DNA from: JAZDJP01 sp043803805
GTDB taxonomy: Bacteria > Planctomycetota > JAZDJP01
Assembly: GCA_043803805.1 (NCBI GenBank)
Contig: JAZDJP010000134.1
Span: 1 to 14,938 of the forward strand
DNA: 14,938 bases
Direction of reading: 5' to 3'
How positions within the stretch are numbered: position 1 is the stretch's first letter; each line of letters opens with the position of its first letter. Of this stretch, positions 6,212-12,602 are shown piece after piece. The position numbers were made by a program, and so were the translations under genes. The notes beneath the pieces were generated by a model. That model was not told where the DNA came from, did not search any database, and saw only the letters and a program-made list of their open reading frames with translations.

Positions 6212-6931
6212 ATGTTGATCACCGGCCATCAGCCCAACTACCTGCCCTACACCGGCTTTTTTCACAAGGTGGCCAGGAGCGATCTTTTCATCATCGTGGA
6301 CAACGTCCAGTTCGTGAAACGCGGCCCTTTCGGCTGGCAGCACCGGAACCGCATCCGCGGCGCCGACGGCGTGCGGTGGCTTACCGTCCCGGTGAAGACG
6401 AGCGGCCGGTTTCATCAACGCATCATCGAGGTCGAGATCGACAACGCCCGTCCCTGGGGTCGGAAGCACATGAGGTCCCTCGAGTTCGCCTACCGGGAGG
6501 CGCCGCATTACCGGGAATACGCGGACGCCTTCCAGGGGCTCTACGCCCGGGAATGGGATCGCCTCGCGGATCTGAACGTCGCGATCATCCGGCATCTCCT
6601 CGACGTCCTGGGCATCCGCACCCCGGTGCGCCGGACCTCGGAGATGGGGGTGGTCGGCGAGGGGACGGGGCTTGTCGTCGCCCTCTGCCGGGCGGCCGGG
6701 GCGGACGAGTATCTGTCCGGCATCCACGGCCGGGACTACCTCGATTACGCGCTTCTCCGGGATGAGGGCATTCGCGTCCGCTACCCCAAATTCCGCCATC
6801 CGGTGTATCCTCAGCGCGGCCATGCGGACTTCGTGGAGAATCTGTCGGCGGTGGATCTCCTGTTCAATGTCGGCCCGGCGGCGGGGGAGATGGTGAGAAC
6901 GGCCGGGGGGGTCGGACCGCCGGAGACGTGA
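6212..6931 (+). CDS. WbqC-family protein (polysaccharide biosynthesis)
   Basis: The 239-aa soluble protein opens with the WbqC hallmark HQPNYLPYTGFFHK (residues 6-19), then SDLFIIVDNVQFVKR (23-37) and WQHRNRIRG (42-50). These motifs and the length fit the WbqC-like family, found in O-antigen and capsule clusters and thought to act in making or attaching modified sugars; the exact reaction is not firmly established as far as I know. The gene sits between the ParB-like and sugar-phosphate transferase genes, consistent with a cluster role. The ATG at 6212 lacks a clear Shine-Dalgarno. The start context GAAATGGCATG is identical to that of the ParB-like gene. The last ~10 residues are Gly/Pro-rich and likely disordered. 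Confidence 0.88.
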   Translation: MLITGHQPNYLPYTGFFHKVARSDLFIIVDNVQFVKRGPFGWQHRNRIRGADGVRWLTVPVKTSGRFHQRIIEVEIDNARPWGRKHMRSLEFAYREAPHYREYADAFQGLYAREWDRLADLNVAIIRHLLDVLGIRTPVRRTSEMGVVGEGTGLVVALCRAAGADEYLSGIHGRDYLDYALLRDEGIRVRYPKFRHPVYPQRGHADFVENLSAVDLLFNVGPAAGEMVRTAGGVGPPET

Positions 6932-6981
6932 CGCGGAAAATAGTGTTGCGATTTCATGCGTGAAGGGTAACGTTTTCCTCC

Positions 6982-8016
6982 GTGAGCAATATTTTCCTTC
7001 ATCCCCACCTCGGCGTCTTCCTCCTCGGTTTTTTCCTGGCCTATGTGCTGACGGACCTTCTGGTCGCGGCCGGAGCCCGGTGGAATTTCCTTGATCGGCC
7101 CGGTGGCCACAAGCGCCACGCCGCCCCGGTTCCCTTCCTCGGGGGGGTGGCGGTGTTCGCGGCCTTCGCGCTCGCGCTGATTTCGGTCCTCCGGTGGTGG
7201 GCCCTGCCCCCGGCCCTCATCGGGGTCCTGGCGGGCGGGGGGGTGGTCCTTCTCGTGGGGCTGGTGGATGATTTCCATCCCCTGCGTCCCGTTTTCAAAC
7301 TGGCGACGCTTTTCCTGGCGGCCCTCATCCTTCAGGCGCTTGGCGTCACCACGGGCCAGACCCCGTGGCCCGCGGCCAATCTGGCCCTTTCGCTCTTGTG
7401 GATGGCGGGGGTGACCGGCGCCCTGAACAGTCTGGACAACACCGACGGCGTCGCGGGGGGGACGTCGGCGGTCTCGGCCCTGGTGGTCTTCCTCATCGCC
7501 TGGCAGACCTGGCAGGCGTGGTTGTCGCTGACGGCCGTGGCCCTGGCGGGGGCGTGCCTGGGGTTCCTCCGGTTCAATTTCGCCCCGGCCCGGATCTACC
7601 TCGGAAACAACGGGAGTTTCGTCCTGGGGTTTCTCCTGGCCGCCATCACCATGCTCGGAGACTGGTCCGCGCATCCCCTCAAGGCCTTGTTTCTCCAGAT
7701 TCTGATTCTGGCCGCGCCGCTGGCGGACATTGGCCTCGTGACGTTCTTCCGGTGGCGCCGCGGCGCCGTCCGCACACCCGTCGAGGCCATCACCTATTCC
7801 GGGCGGGATCATCTGGCGCATCGTTTGCGGGCCGCGGGGCTGTCGGTTGGCGCGGCGGCGGTGTTGTTCTGCGCGTTCGCCGCGGCCTCCGGGCTTCTGG
7901 CGGCGTGGCTCTACTCCCGGGGCGCGATGGATGTTTTGGCGGCGGGCCTCGGGTATGCCGCCGCGGTGGGGGCGCTGGCCGTGATCCTGGGACGGCTACC
8001 CGTGATGGAAGATTGA
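6982..8016 (+). CDS. Polyprenyl-phosphate sugar-1-phosphate transferase (WecA/MraY family)
   Basis: This 344-aa protein has about ten membrane segments. It would transfer a sugar-1-phosphate (often GlcNAc-1-P) from a UDP-sugar to undecaprenyl phosphate on the cytoplasmic face, the first step of repeat-unit assembly. Motifs in order are HKRHAAPVPFLGG (43-55), LVDDF (94-98, the Asp pair), NSLDNTDGVAGG (149-160), RIYLGNNGSFVLGF (204-217) and SGRDHLAHRL (273-282), corresponding to the His-rich loop. Where the family usually has GDxGS, residues 208-212 read G-N-N-G-S, so the Asp is Asn. The start is a GTG at 6982; GAAGG at 6963-6967 is rather far from it, and no better start is visible. It ends the polysaccharide run; a repeat-rich gap follows. 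Confidence 0.88.
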   Translation: MSNIFLHPHLGVFLLGFFLAYVLTDLLVAAGARWNFLDRPGGHKRHAAPVPFLGGVAVFAAFALALISVLRWWALPPALIGVLAGGGVVLLVGLVDDFHPLRPVFKLATLFLAALILQALGVTTGQTPWPAANLALSLLWMAGVTGALNSLDNTDGVAGGTSAVSALVVFLIAWQTWQAWLSLTAVALAGACLGFLRFNFAPARIYLGNNGSFVLGFLLAAITMLGDWSAHPLKALFLQILILAAPLADIGLVTFFRWRRGAVRTPVEAITYSGRDHLAHRLRAAGLSVGAAAVLFCAFAAASGLLAAWLYSRGAMDVLAAGLGYAAAVGALAVILGRLPVMED

Positions 8017-8040
8017 CGCAATTCGCGAATGAATAAAACC

Positions 8041-8133
8041 GTTCATCCTGAGTCTGTCGAAGCCCGCTCGTCCTGAGCTTGTCGAAGGATGAGCCAGGCG
8101 TCTCGCTCATGGTTCGACAGGCTCACCATGAGC
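8041..8133. repeat. REPIN-like inverted hairpin pair, copy 1 (with a partial extra copy)
   Basis: Hairpin 1 (8066-8094) has arms GCTCGTCC/GGATGAGC and loop TGAGCTTGTCGAA. Hairpin 2 (8105-8133) has arms GCTCATGG/CCATGAGC and loop TTCGACAGGCTCA. The second loop is nearly the reverse complement of the first, so the pair is one palindrome facing its inverted copy. A partial unit with the core CCTGAGTCTGTCGAA lies at 8041-8061. The core CTGAGCYTGTCGAA is a motif I know as widely dispersed between genes in many bacterial genomes. It lies between the transferase gene and the first HEAT-repeat gene. Confidence 0.75.
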
Positions 8134-8227
8134 GGAATTTCATCGAGGTGTTATTTGCCATAGCGCGTGGGCTATTCCTGTTGCGAAAGGGCTGATTTTG
8201 AGGGACAATGCCTTCGTGGGGGAAGGT

Positions 8228-8234
8228 GGGGGGA
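8228..8234 (+). promoter_or_regulatory. Shine-Dalgarno favouring the 8241 start
   Basis: GGGGGGA with a 6-nt spacer precedes the ATG at 8241, which begins directly with a signal peptide. The upstream in-frame ATG at 8208 has GAGGG (8200-8204) only 3 nt away and would add 11 residues before the signal. Both are possible. Confidence 0.5.
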
Positions 8235-8240
8235 TTTCCG

Positions 8241-9878
8241 ATGCGGCGGATGCCGGTCATTCTGGGGTTTGTCGCGTTTCTGGCACTTCCGGCGCGCGGA
8301 GACGTCGTTGTCCTGAAGAACGGCGCCCGGGTGGAGGGCGAGGTCGTCTCCGAATCCGGCGGGAAGGTGGTCGTTCGCGTTTCCGCCGGCACCGTTTCCT
8401 TCCGATTGGTCGAGGTGGCCCGCATTGAACGCGGTCCGATCGGCGACCGATCGCCGGCGGCCCCTCCCGTTTCCGTGAAGGAGGATCCTGCTCCGGTGGA
8501 ATCGCCGGCGCCCGCGTCCGTGAAAGCCGCATCCGCAACGCCCGCCGCTCCCGCGGCCTCCGTGGCATCCTCGAAACGCTTTCGCAAGGTCCCGGCGGAG
8601 AAACTCCCGGCGCTGGTGGACGATCTGGTGAACAAACTGGCCGATCCGGGCTGGGCCAGCCCGTCGGAGACATCGAAGGCGCTGGCGGACCTGGGACCCG
8701 GGGCCATCCCGCTCATTGCGAAATACCTCGCGACGGCGGACGCGGATCGCTACGCGTGGCTGGCTCGCGCCCTCGGCGAGATGGGGTTGCCGGAGGCCAT
8801 CCCGGTTCTGGACCGGGGGCTGGCCGACGAGCGCGAACCCGTGCGCGCCGCCGCGGTCGCCGCCCTCGGTGAGATGGACGACGCGGCCGTCATTCCCGTT
8901 TATGAAAAGCATTTCGCGGCGGAAAGCGCCGTGCGGATCCGGATCCAGATGGTTCTGGCCCTGGGCCGTCTGAAGCGTCGGGAAACCATTCTTCCGCTCA
9001 TCGGAGCCCTGGGCGATCCGTCGCGGCTCGTCCAGGAGGCGGCCCGCGGCGCCCTCAAGGGACTCACCGGCCAGGACATGTCGGCGGACGAAAAGGCTTG
9101 GCGGGCGTGGTGGGAAAAGACCGGGAAGGAGGGGAACGAGCGCGACGCCTTCGCGGGCGGAACCCTGGCGCCGCCCCGGAACGCGGAGACGCCCGAATCG
9201 TCCGACCCGGATGTCGCGGCGGAACCCGTAAAGGACACTCCTCCTGTTCCGAAGCCCGTGGACAGGCCGCCGGCCGGCGGGGAGGACACGGCGAAGGCCG
9301 ACGAGGAGAAGGCGAAGGCCGATGCGGCGATTTTGGTGGAAAAACTCAAGGCCGGAGGGGAAAGTCCGGCCGCGACTCTGAAACGCATCGAGGAAATCGG
9401 CGCCCCGGCGGTGGAGGCCCTTCTTCCGCTGGTGAAATCCGATGACGACGCGCTCGCCCGGACCGTCATCGAATCCCTCGGCCGAATCAAGGACGATCGG
9501 GCGGTGGACGCGCTCGGGGCGGTGGTCTCCTCGGTGCGGTCCTTTCGCACGGACCCCGAAAAAGAACCCGAGCCGCCGGCCTCCATGGAGAAGCGTCTGG
9601 CGGCGGTGAAGGCCCTCGGCGAAATCGGCGACCCGCGGGCCGTTCCCTATCTTTTCACGCGCCTCGAAAACAAACGCACCGCCCGGCGGAAGGAAGGGGA
9701 TTACTCGGCGCAGGTCCGGGCCTCGGCCACCATGGCTCTGTCCAAATTGACCGGCGTCGGCATCACGAGCGATCAGGAAGCCTGGGCCTTCTGGTGGAAT
9801 GAGAATCGGGACCGGCTCATCAAGGAATACGAGGAGAAGAAAAAAGAGCGGGAGAAGGATTCCGTTACCGATAAGTAG
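8241..9878 (+). CDS. Secreted HEAT-repeat protein with N-terminal beta module (paralogue 1)
   Basis: The protein is 545 aa from the chosen start. A signal peptide (1-20, ending ALPARG) is followed by a short beta-rich module (21-~66, starting DVVVLKNGARVEGEV) that may be an LSm/SH3-like barrel, then an Ala/Pro-rich linker (~67-112). Two blocks of HEAT-like repeats follow (~115-300 and ~345-530), split by a Pro/Lys/Glu-rich linker. Each block ends in the same signature, LTG...W-x-x-W-W (W287, W290, W291; W515, W518, W519). The C-terminus is a charged Lys/Glu helix. HEAT repeats mediate protein-protein contacts, so a periplasmic scaffold or assembly role is likely. It precedes three minor-pilin genes, and its paralogue follows them, so a link to pilus assembly is plausible but not shown. 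No catalytic motif is seen. Confidence 0.82.
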   Translation: MRRMPVILGFVAFLALPARGDVVVLKNGARVEGEVVSESGGKVVVRVSAGTVSFRLVEVARIERGPIGDRSPAAPPVSVKEDPAPVESPAPASVKAASATPAAPAASVASSKRFRKVPAEKLPALVDDLVNKLADPGWASPSETSKALADLGPGAIPLIAKYLATADADRYAWLARALGEMGLPEAIPVLDRGLADEREPVRAAAVAALGEMDDAAVIPVYEKHFAAESAVRIRIQMVLALGRLKRRETILPLIGALGDPSRLVQEAARGALKGLTGQDMSADEKAWRAWWEKTGKEGNERDAFAGGTLAPPRNAETPESSDPDVAAEPVKDTPPVPKPVDRPPAGGEDTAKADEEKAKADAAILVEKLKAGGESPAATLKRIEEIGAPAVEALLPLVKSDDDALARTVIESLGRIKDDRAVDALGAVVSSVRSFRTDPEKEPEPPASMEKRLAAVKALGEIGDPRAVPYLFTRLENKRTARRKEGDYSAQVRASATMALSKLTGVGITSDQEAWAFWWNENRDRLIKEYEEKKKEREKDSVTDK

Positions 9879-9884
9879 CGTACA

Positions 9885-9944
9885 CTGTCAGCCGAATCGG
9901 ACAGGGGCACGTCGGTTCAGATATTTTATTGTTGAATAATCAAC
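9885..9944 (+). promoter_or_regulatory. Inverted repeats ahead of the pilin promoter
   Basis: CTGTC (9885-9889) and GACAG (9900-9904) lie just after the HEAT gene stop, with no T-tract, and may be a weak transcript end. GTTGA-ATAA-TCAAC (9931-9944) is a perfect palindrome about 53 bp upstream of the transcription start predicted from the sigma54 box. It could be an activator site, although sigma54 activators often bind further upstream. Confidence 0.35.
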
Positions 9945-9964
9945 GTTAGCTGGTTATTTCGATG

Positions 9965-9980
9965 TGGCATACCGCTTGCA
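9965..9980 (+). promoter_or_regulatory. Candidate sigma54 (-24/-12) promoter for the pilin genes
   Basis: TGGCAT-ACCGC-TTGCA matches the RpoN consensus TGGCAC-N5-TTGCA at 10 of 11 fixed positions. The invariant GG (9966-9967) and GC (9978-9979) are exactly 10 bp apart. Transcription would start near 9991, about 105 bp before the first pilin start codon. RpoN with a PilR-type activator is a well-known control of type IV pilin genes, which adds weight. Activator genes are not in the window. Confidence 0.6.
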
Positions 9981-10033
9981 TGATTTATCCGGATGAGGGA
10001 TTTCCCGGAGGCGTGGAGGATGGATGATTTACG

Positions 10034-10062
10034 TTGGCCGTGACTTGGGAATCGGGTATAGT
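10034..10062 (+). promoter_or_regulatory. Candidate sigma70-type promoter for the pilin genes
   Basis: TTGGCC (10034-10039, 4/6) and TATAGT (10057-10062, 5/6) are separated by 17 bp. The -10 box ends 34 bp before the GTG start of the first pilin. It may give basal transcription next to the upstream sigma54 candidate. The same TATAGT -10 hexamer is seen at the tRNA promoter. Confidence 0.45.
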
Positions 10063-10096
10063 TCGATATAGGCCGCCGGTCGGGGAATGGAGCCGC

Positions 10097-10651
10097 GTGA
10101 AAACGGGAATCCGGAAAATTCAAGGTGAGGCGGGATTTTCCCTCCTCGAGGGGCTTCTCGCGGCGGTCATCCTGGTGATCGCCCTGATGGGGCTTCTCAG
10201 CGCCATGATGTCCGCGTCGCGCTTGGACCAGTTGTCCAAACAGGAGGTCATCGCCAGCAACGCCGCCCGGCAGATGATGGAGACCCTTCGGAACTACTCG
10301 GATTTCTCGTATATCTACAAGTCCTACAACGGTCTGGCCAGCGACGATCCGTTGGGCGCCGGGACGGCGCCGGGAGGGAACTTTGCCGTGGCGGGGCTTT
10401 CCGCGCAGACGTCGGACGCGGACGGATTCTGCGGGGAGATTCTGTTCCCGGAGAGTTCCCCGGGGACGCTGCGGGAGGACATCACGGACACCACCTGCGG
10501 GACGCCGATGGATCTTGATGGAAACGGGGCGCTCGACGCGGCGAACCACGCCTCGGATTACACGCTGTTGCCGGTCGCCGTCCGGGTGGCCTGGACGGCG
10601 GGGGGACGGAACCTGAACCATACCATGCGCATGGTGCTCTCATACCGATGA
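10097..10651 (+). CDS. Type IV pilus minor pilin / pseudopilin, PilV-like
   Basis: The 184-aa prepilin has a short leader (residues 1-13) ending in Gly. The class III motif G13|F-S-L-L-E18 leads into a hydrophobic helix (AAVILVIALMGLLSAMM). PilD-type peptidase would cut after G13 and methylate F14; E18 is the usual +5 Glu needed for assembly. Position as first of three pilin genes and the sequence type suggest PilV/GspI. Residues 139-147 (DLDGNGALD) resemble a dockerin-like calcium loop. The GTG start at 10097 is chosen over the upstream TTG at 10034 because it gives a normal leader and has GGAG 4 nt upstream (10089-10092). The last four bases overlap the next gene (ATGA). Confidence 0.82.
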   Translation: MKTGIRKIQGEAGFSLLEGLLAAVILVIALMGLLSAMMSASRLDQLSKQEVIASNAARQMMETLRNYSDFSYIYKSYNGLASDDPLGAGTAPGGNFAVAGLSAQTSDADGFCGEILFPESSPGTLREDITDTTCGTPMDLDGNGALDAANHASDYTLLPVAVRVAWTAGGRNLNHTMRMVLSYR

Positions 10652-11199
10652 ACACACGCGGATTCACATTGATTGAAATTCTCGTCACCGTCGCGGTGCT
10701 GACGGTGGTGGCCGTCGCCGTGGGGGGGATGCTCATCACCTCGCAGAACACATTCTCCATGGGGACGACGCTCGGGACCCTCCAGGATCAGTCCCGGTTC
10801 GTGGTGGACAAGATCGCCAACGAACTCCAGCAGAGCGGGACGTCCACATTCGCCCCGGCGAGCCCGAGCGGCGTCACGTCGCTCGCGTTCCAGAAATGCA
10901 CGGGGTACGTTGCCAGCGCCCGGACGTGGGGGAATGCCATCACCTATGCGTTCGCCTACGAAACCGGGGAGGTCAACGACGGGGCGGACAACAACGGCAA
11001 CGGCCTCGCGGACGAGGGCATCATCACCCGGACGGAGGGGACCCAGACCGTCACCGTCGCGCGTTATGTCCGGGAGGGGAGTTTCATGTTCACTCTGAGC
11101 GGGAAGGTGCTCAAGGTCGAGGTGGTTCTCGAGCGCAAGGATGCCAAAGGACGGCTCCTTTCCGCCTCCGCCTCCACGTCCATCCAGACCAAGAATTGA
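10648..11199 (+). CDS. Type IV pilus minor pilin / pseudopilin, PilW-like
   Basis: The 183-aa prepilin has a five-residue leader, MNTRG, followed by F-T-L-I-E, with E10 at mature position +5, and a hydrophobic helix (ILVTVAVLTVVAVAVGGMLI). The later part (FVVDKIANELQQSG, ~52-65, then beta-rich sequence) matches the general PilW/PilJ layout, in which such proteins join a minor-pilin priming or tip complex. Residues 114-123 (DNNGNGLADE) form an acidic calcium-loop-like motif. The start overlaps the previous stop as ATGA, so the two are almost surely translationally coupled. PilW versus GspJ cannot be settled from the sequence alone. Confidence 0.85.
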   Translation: MNTRGFTLIEILVTVAVLTVVAVAVGGMLITSQNTFSMGTTLGTLQDQSRFVVDKIANELQQSGTSTFAPASPSGVTSLAFQKCTGYVASARTWGNAITYAFAYETGEVNDGADNNGNGLADEGIITRTEGTQTVTVARYVREGSFMFTLSGKVLKVEVVLERKDAKGRLLSASASTSIQTKN

Positions 11200-11241
11200 T
11201 GGGGGAGGGAAAGGGGAACGGGAGGAAGGGAATCGAGACCC

Positions 11242-11377
11242 GCTCATCCTGAGCTCGTCGAAGGATGAGCAGGGGGTGCGGGTGGAGGATGACTGCTCAT
11301 GGTTCGTGGTTCGACATTCATTTGATTTTTAAGGAATGCTCACCATGAACGGCTATCCATGAGGGCTCACCATGAGC
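11242..11377. repeat. REPIN-like hairpin pair, copy 2, second half interrupted
   Basis: The first hairpin (11242-11270) is intact: arms GCTCATCC/GGATGAGC around TGAGCTCGTCGAA. The partner arms GCTCATGG (11295-11302) and CCATGAGC (11370-11377) are present but 67 bp apart instead of 13. The gap contains broken pieces such as GGTTCGACA and GCTCACCATGA, as if a further partial unit had been inserted. It belongs to the same family as 8041-8133. Confidence 0.65.
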
Positions 11378-11395
11378 GGGGGGGAGGGCGAAGTA

Positions 11396-11465
11396 CGAGC
11401 GACGAGTGATGAGCGGCGATCATTCCGCGATGTTCTGCGAGCGACGAGATGCGAGTGACGAGCGA
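11396..11465 (+). repeat. CGAGYGA-type heptad tract 2
   Basis: Two runs in 7-bp register: CGAGCGA, CGAGTGA, TGAGCGG, CGATCAT (11396-11423), then, after 14 bp, CGAGCGA, CGAGATG, CGAGTGA, CGAGCGA (11438-11465). The unit, the CGATCATT ending and the TTCTGCGAG junction are shared with the tract at 6168-6202. It ends 7 bp before the Shine-Dalgarno of the PilX-like gene. Confidence 0.65.
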
Positions 11466-11472
11466 CGCTTTT

Positions 11473-11478
11473 GGAGGG
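11473..11478 (+). promoter_or_regulatory. Shine-Dalgarno of the PilX-like gene
   Basis: GGAGGG lies 7 nt before the ATG at 11486, an ideal spacing. It rules out the in-frame TTG at 11471, which overlaps this site. Confidence 0.75.
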
Positions 11479-11485
11479 CACGGCC

Positions 11486-12595
11486 ATGAACACACGCGCG
11501 CGCAGTGGCGAAAACGGCATGGCGCTCATCACCGCCTGCATCGCCATCGTCATCATCGCGGGATTCTCGGTGGCCTTCCTCTGGCGCAGTTCCCGCCAGA
11601 ACCAGGGGGTCTCCACCCAGCAGAAACTGACCGAGGCGCTTTACGTCGCCGAGACGGGCATCAGCAAGGCCCTGAATGAACTCAACAAGACGACGGACTT
11701 CGACGGCGGCGGAAGGGGCAACGTCACGGGCAGTTACGGCGGCGGCTCCTACAGCGCGACGGCGACCGACCTCGGGAGCGGGCTTTCCTACCGCATCAAC
11801 GCCACCGGGACCTACCAGCAGTATTCCCGCACGGTGGAGGTCGTGGTCAACCTCACGACGACGCCGCTTGTGACGGAGGGGATTGCCGCGGTGACGTCAT
11901 TGGCGCCGGTGACCACCGGAGGAACCTGCGAAATTGACGGGCGGGACTGGAATTATAACAACACCGCTCTTGTCGGGGCGGGGGTGTATGGCGTCGTGAG
12001 CGGAGGCGCCATCGCCGTCGGCGGGTCTTCCACCCTTGGGGGCAACGGCACGGTACCCGCCACGTCGCTCAATGTGAACAACGGCCAGGAGAATCATGTC
12101 TGGCCGACAGGGTATCCGGCGGGCCCCGATCAGTCGCTGGATCTGCCTGTCGGAACGTTGAAGACCGCCGCCCAGACCGCGGGCACCTACTTCGCCTCCG
12201 AGGCGGCGTTCAACACCTACATCACAACGAACGGGGGCGTGTGCCCGGGGGGAAAGATCATTTACGTGGAGTGCGCCCAACTTCTGCCCATGGAAATCGG
12301 ATCGGCCCTGAACGACCCCCCGTCGATTTTCGTGCTTCACAACGCGACCGGAAACGCCATCGCCAAGAACATCCACGGGAATTTTCGCGGGTTGATGTTG
12401 ATCGATTCCATTGATCATACCAACGCCGGGACGAACATCGTTGGAGCGATGCAGACGTTCGGTCCGTCGGCCGTCGGCAACGCGTTCGGGAACGGCGGCT
12501 CGGTCATCCGGTTCTCCTCGGCGGTTCTGGCGCGTCTGCCGGGGGTGGCCATGGCGGGGGCCAATTTCACCGTCGTGGCCTGGCAGGAGAAATAG
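11486..12595 (+). CDS. PilX-like minor pilin with long beta-rich C-terminal domain
   Basis: The protein is 369 aa. A short polar leader (MNTRARSGENG) precedes a hydrophobic helix beginning M-A-L-I-T at residues 12-16. The helix EALYVAETGISKALNELN (50-67) is typical of the PilX N-terminal family and of similar proteins in minor-pilin operons. Position +5 is Thr rather than Glu, as in GspK-type tip pseudopilins. Residues ~140-369 are rich in Gly, Asn, Thr and Val, with phrases such as CEIDGRDWNYN and GGAIAVGGSSTLGGNG suggesting a repetitive beta fold, possibly a tip adhesin or a structural domain. It follows the PilV/PilW-like pair after a repeat-filled gap and is followed 7 bp later by the second HEAT-repeat gene. 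Family confidence is fair; function is inferred from position. Confidence 0.78.
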   Translation: MNTRARSGENGMALITACIAIVIIAGFSVAFLWRSSRQNQGVSTQQKLTEALYVAETGISKALNELNKTTDFDGGGRGNVTGSYGGGSYSATATDLGSGLSYRINATGTYQQYSRTVEVVVNLTTTPLVTEGIAAVTSLAPVTTGGTCEIDGRDWNYNNTALVGAGVYGVVSGGAIAVGGSSTLGGNGTVPATSLNVNNGQENHVWPTGYPAGPDQSLDLPVGTLKTAAQTAGTYFASEAAFNTYITTNGGVCPGGKIIYVECAQLLPMEIGSALNDPPSIFVLHNATGNAIAKNIHGNFRGLMLIDSIDHTNAGTNIVGAMQTFGPSAVGNAFGNGGSVIRFSSAVLARLPGVAMAGANFTVVAWQEK

Positions 12596-12602
12596 AAAAC
12601 TT

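Noticed and set aside
3953..7821. Long minus-strand open frames opposite the wzy-, parB-, wbqC- and wecA-like genes
   Set aside because: They are rich in Arg, Asp, Glu, His and Gly without any domain pattern, while the + strand frames contain family motifs.
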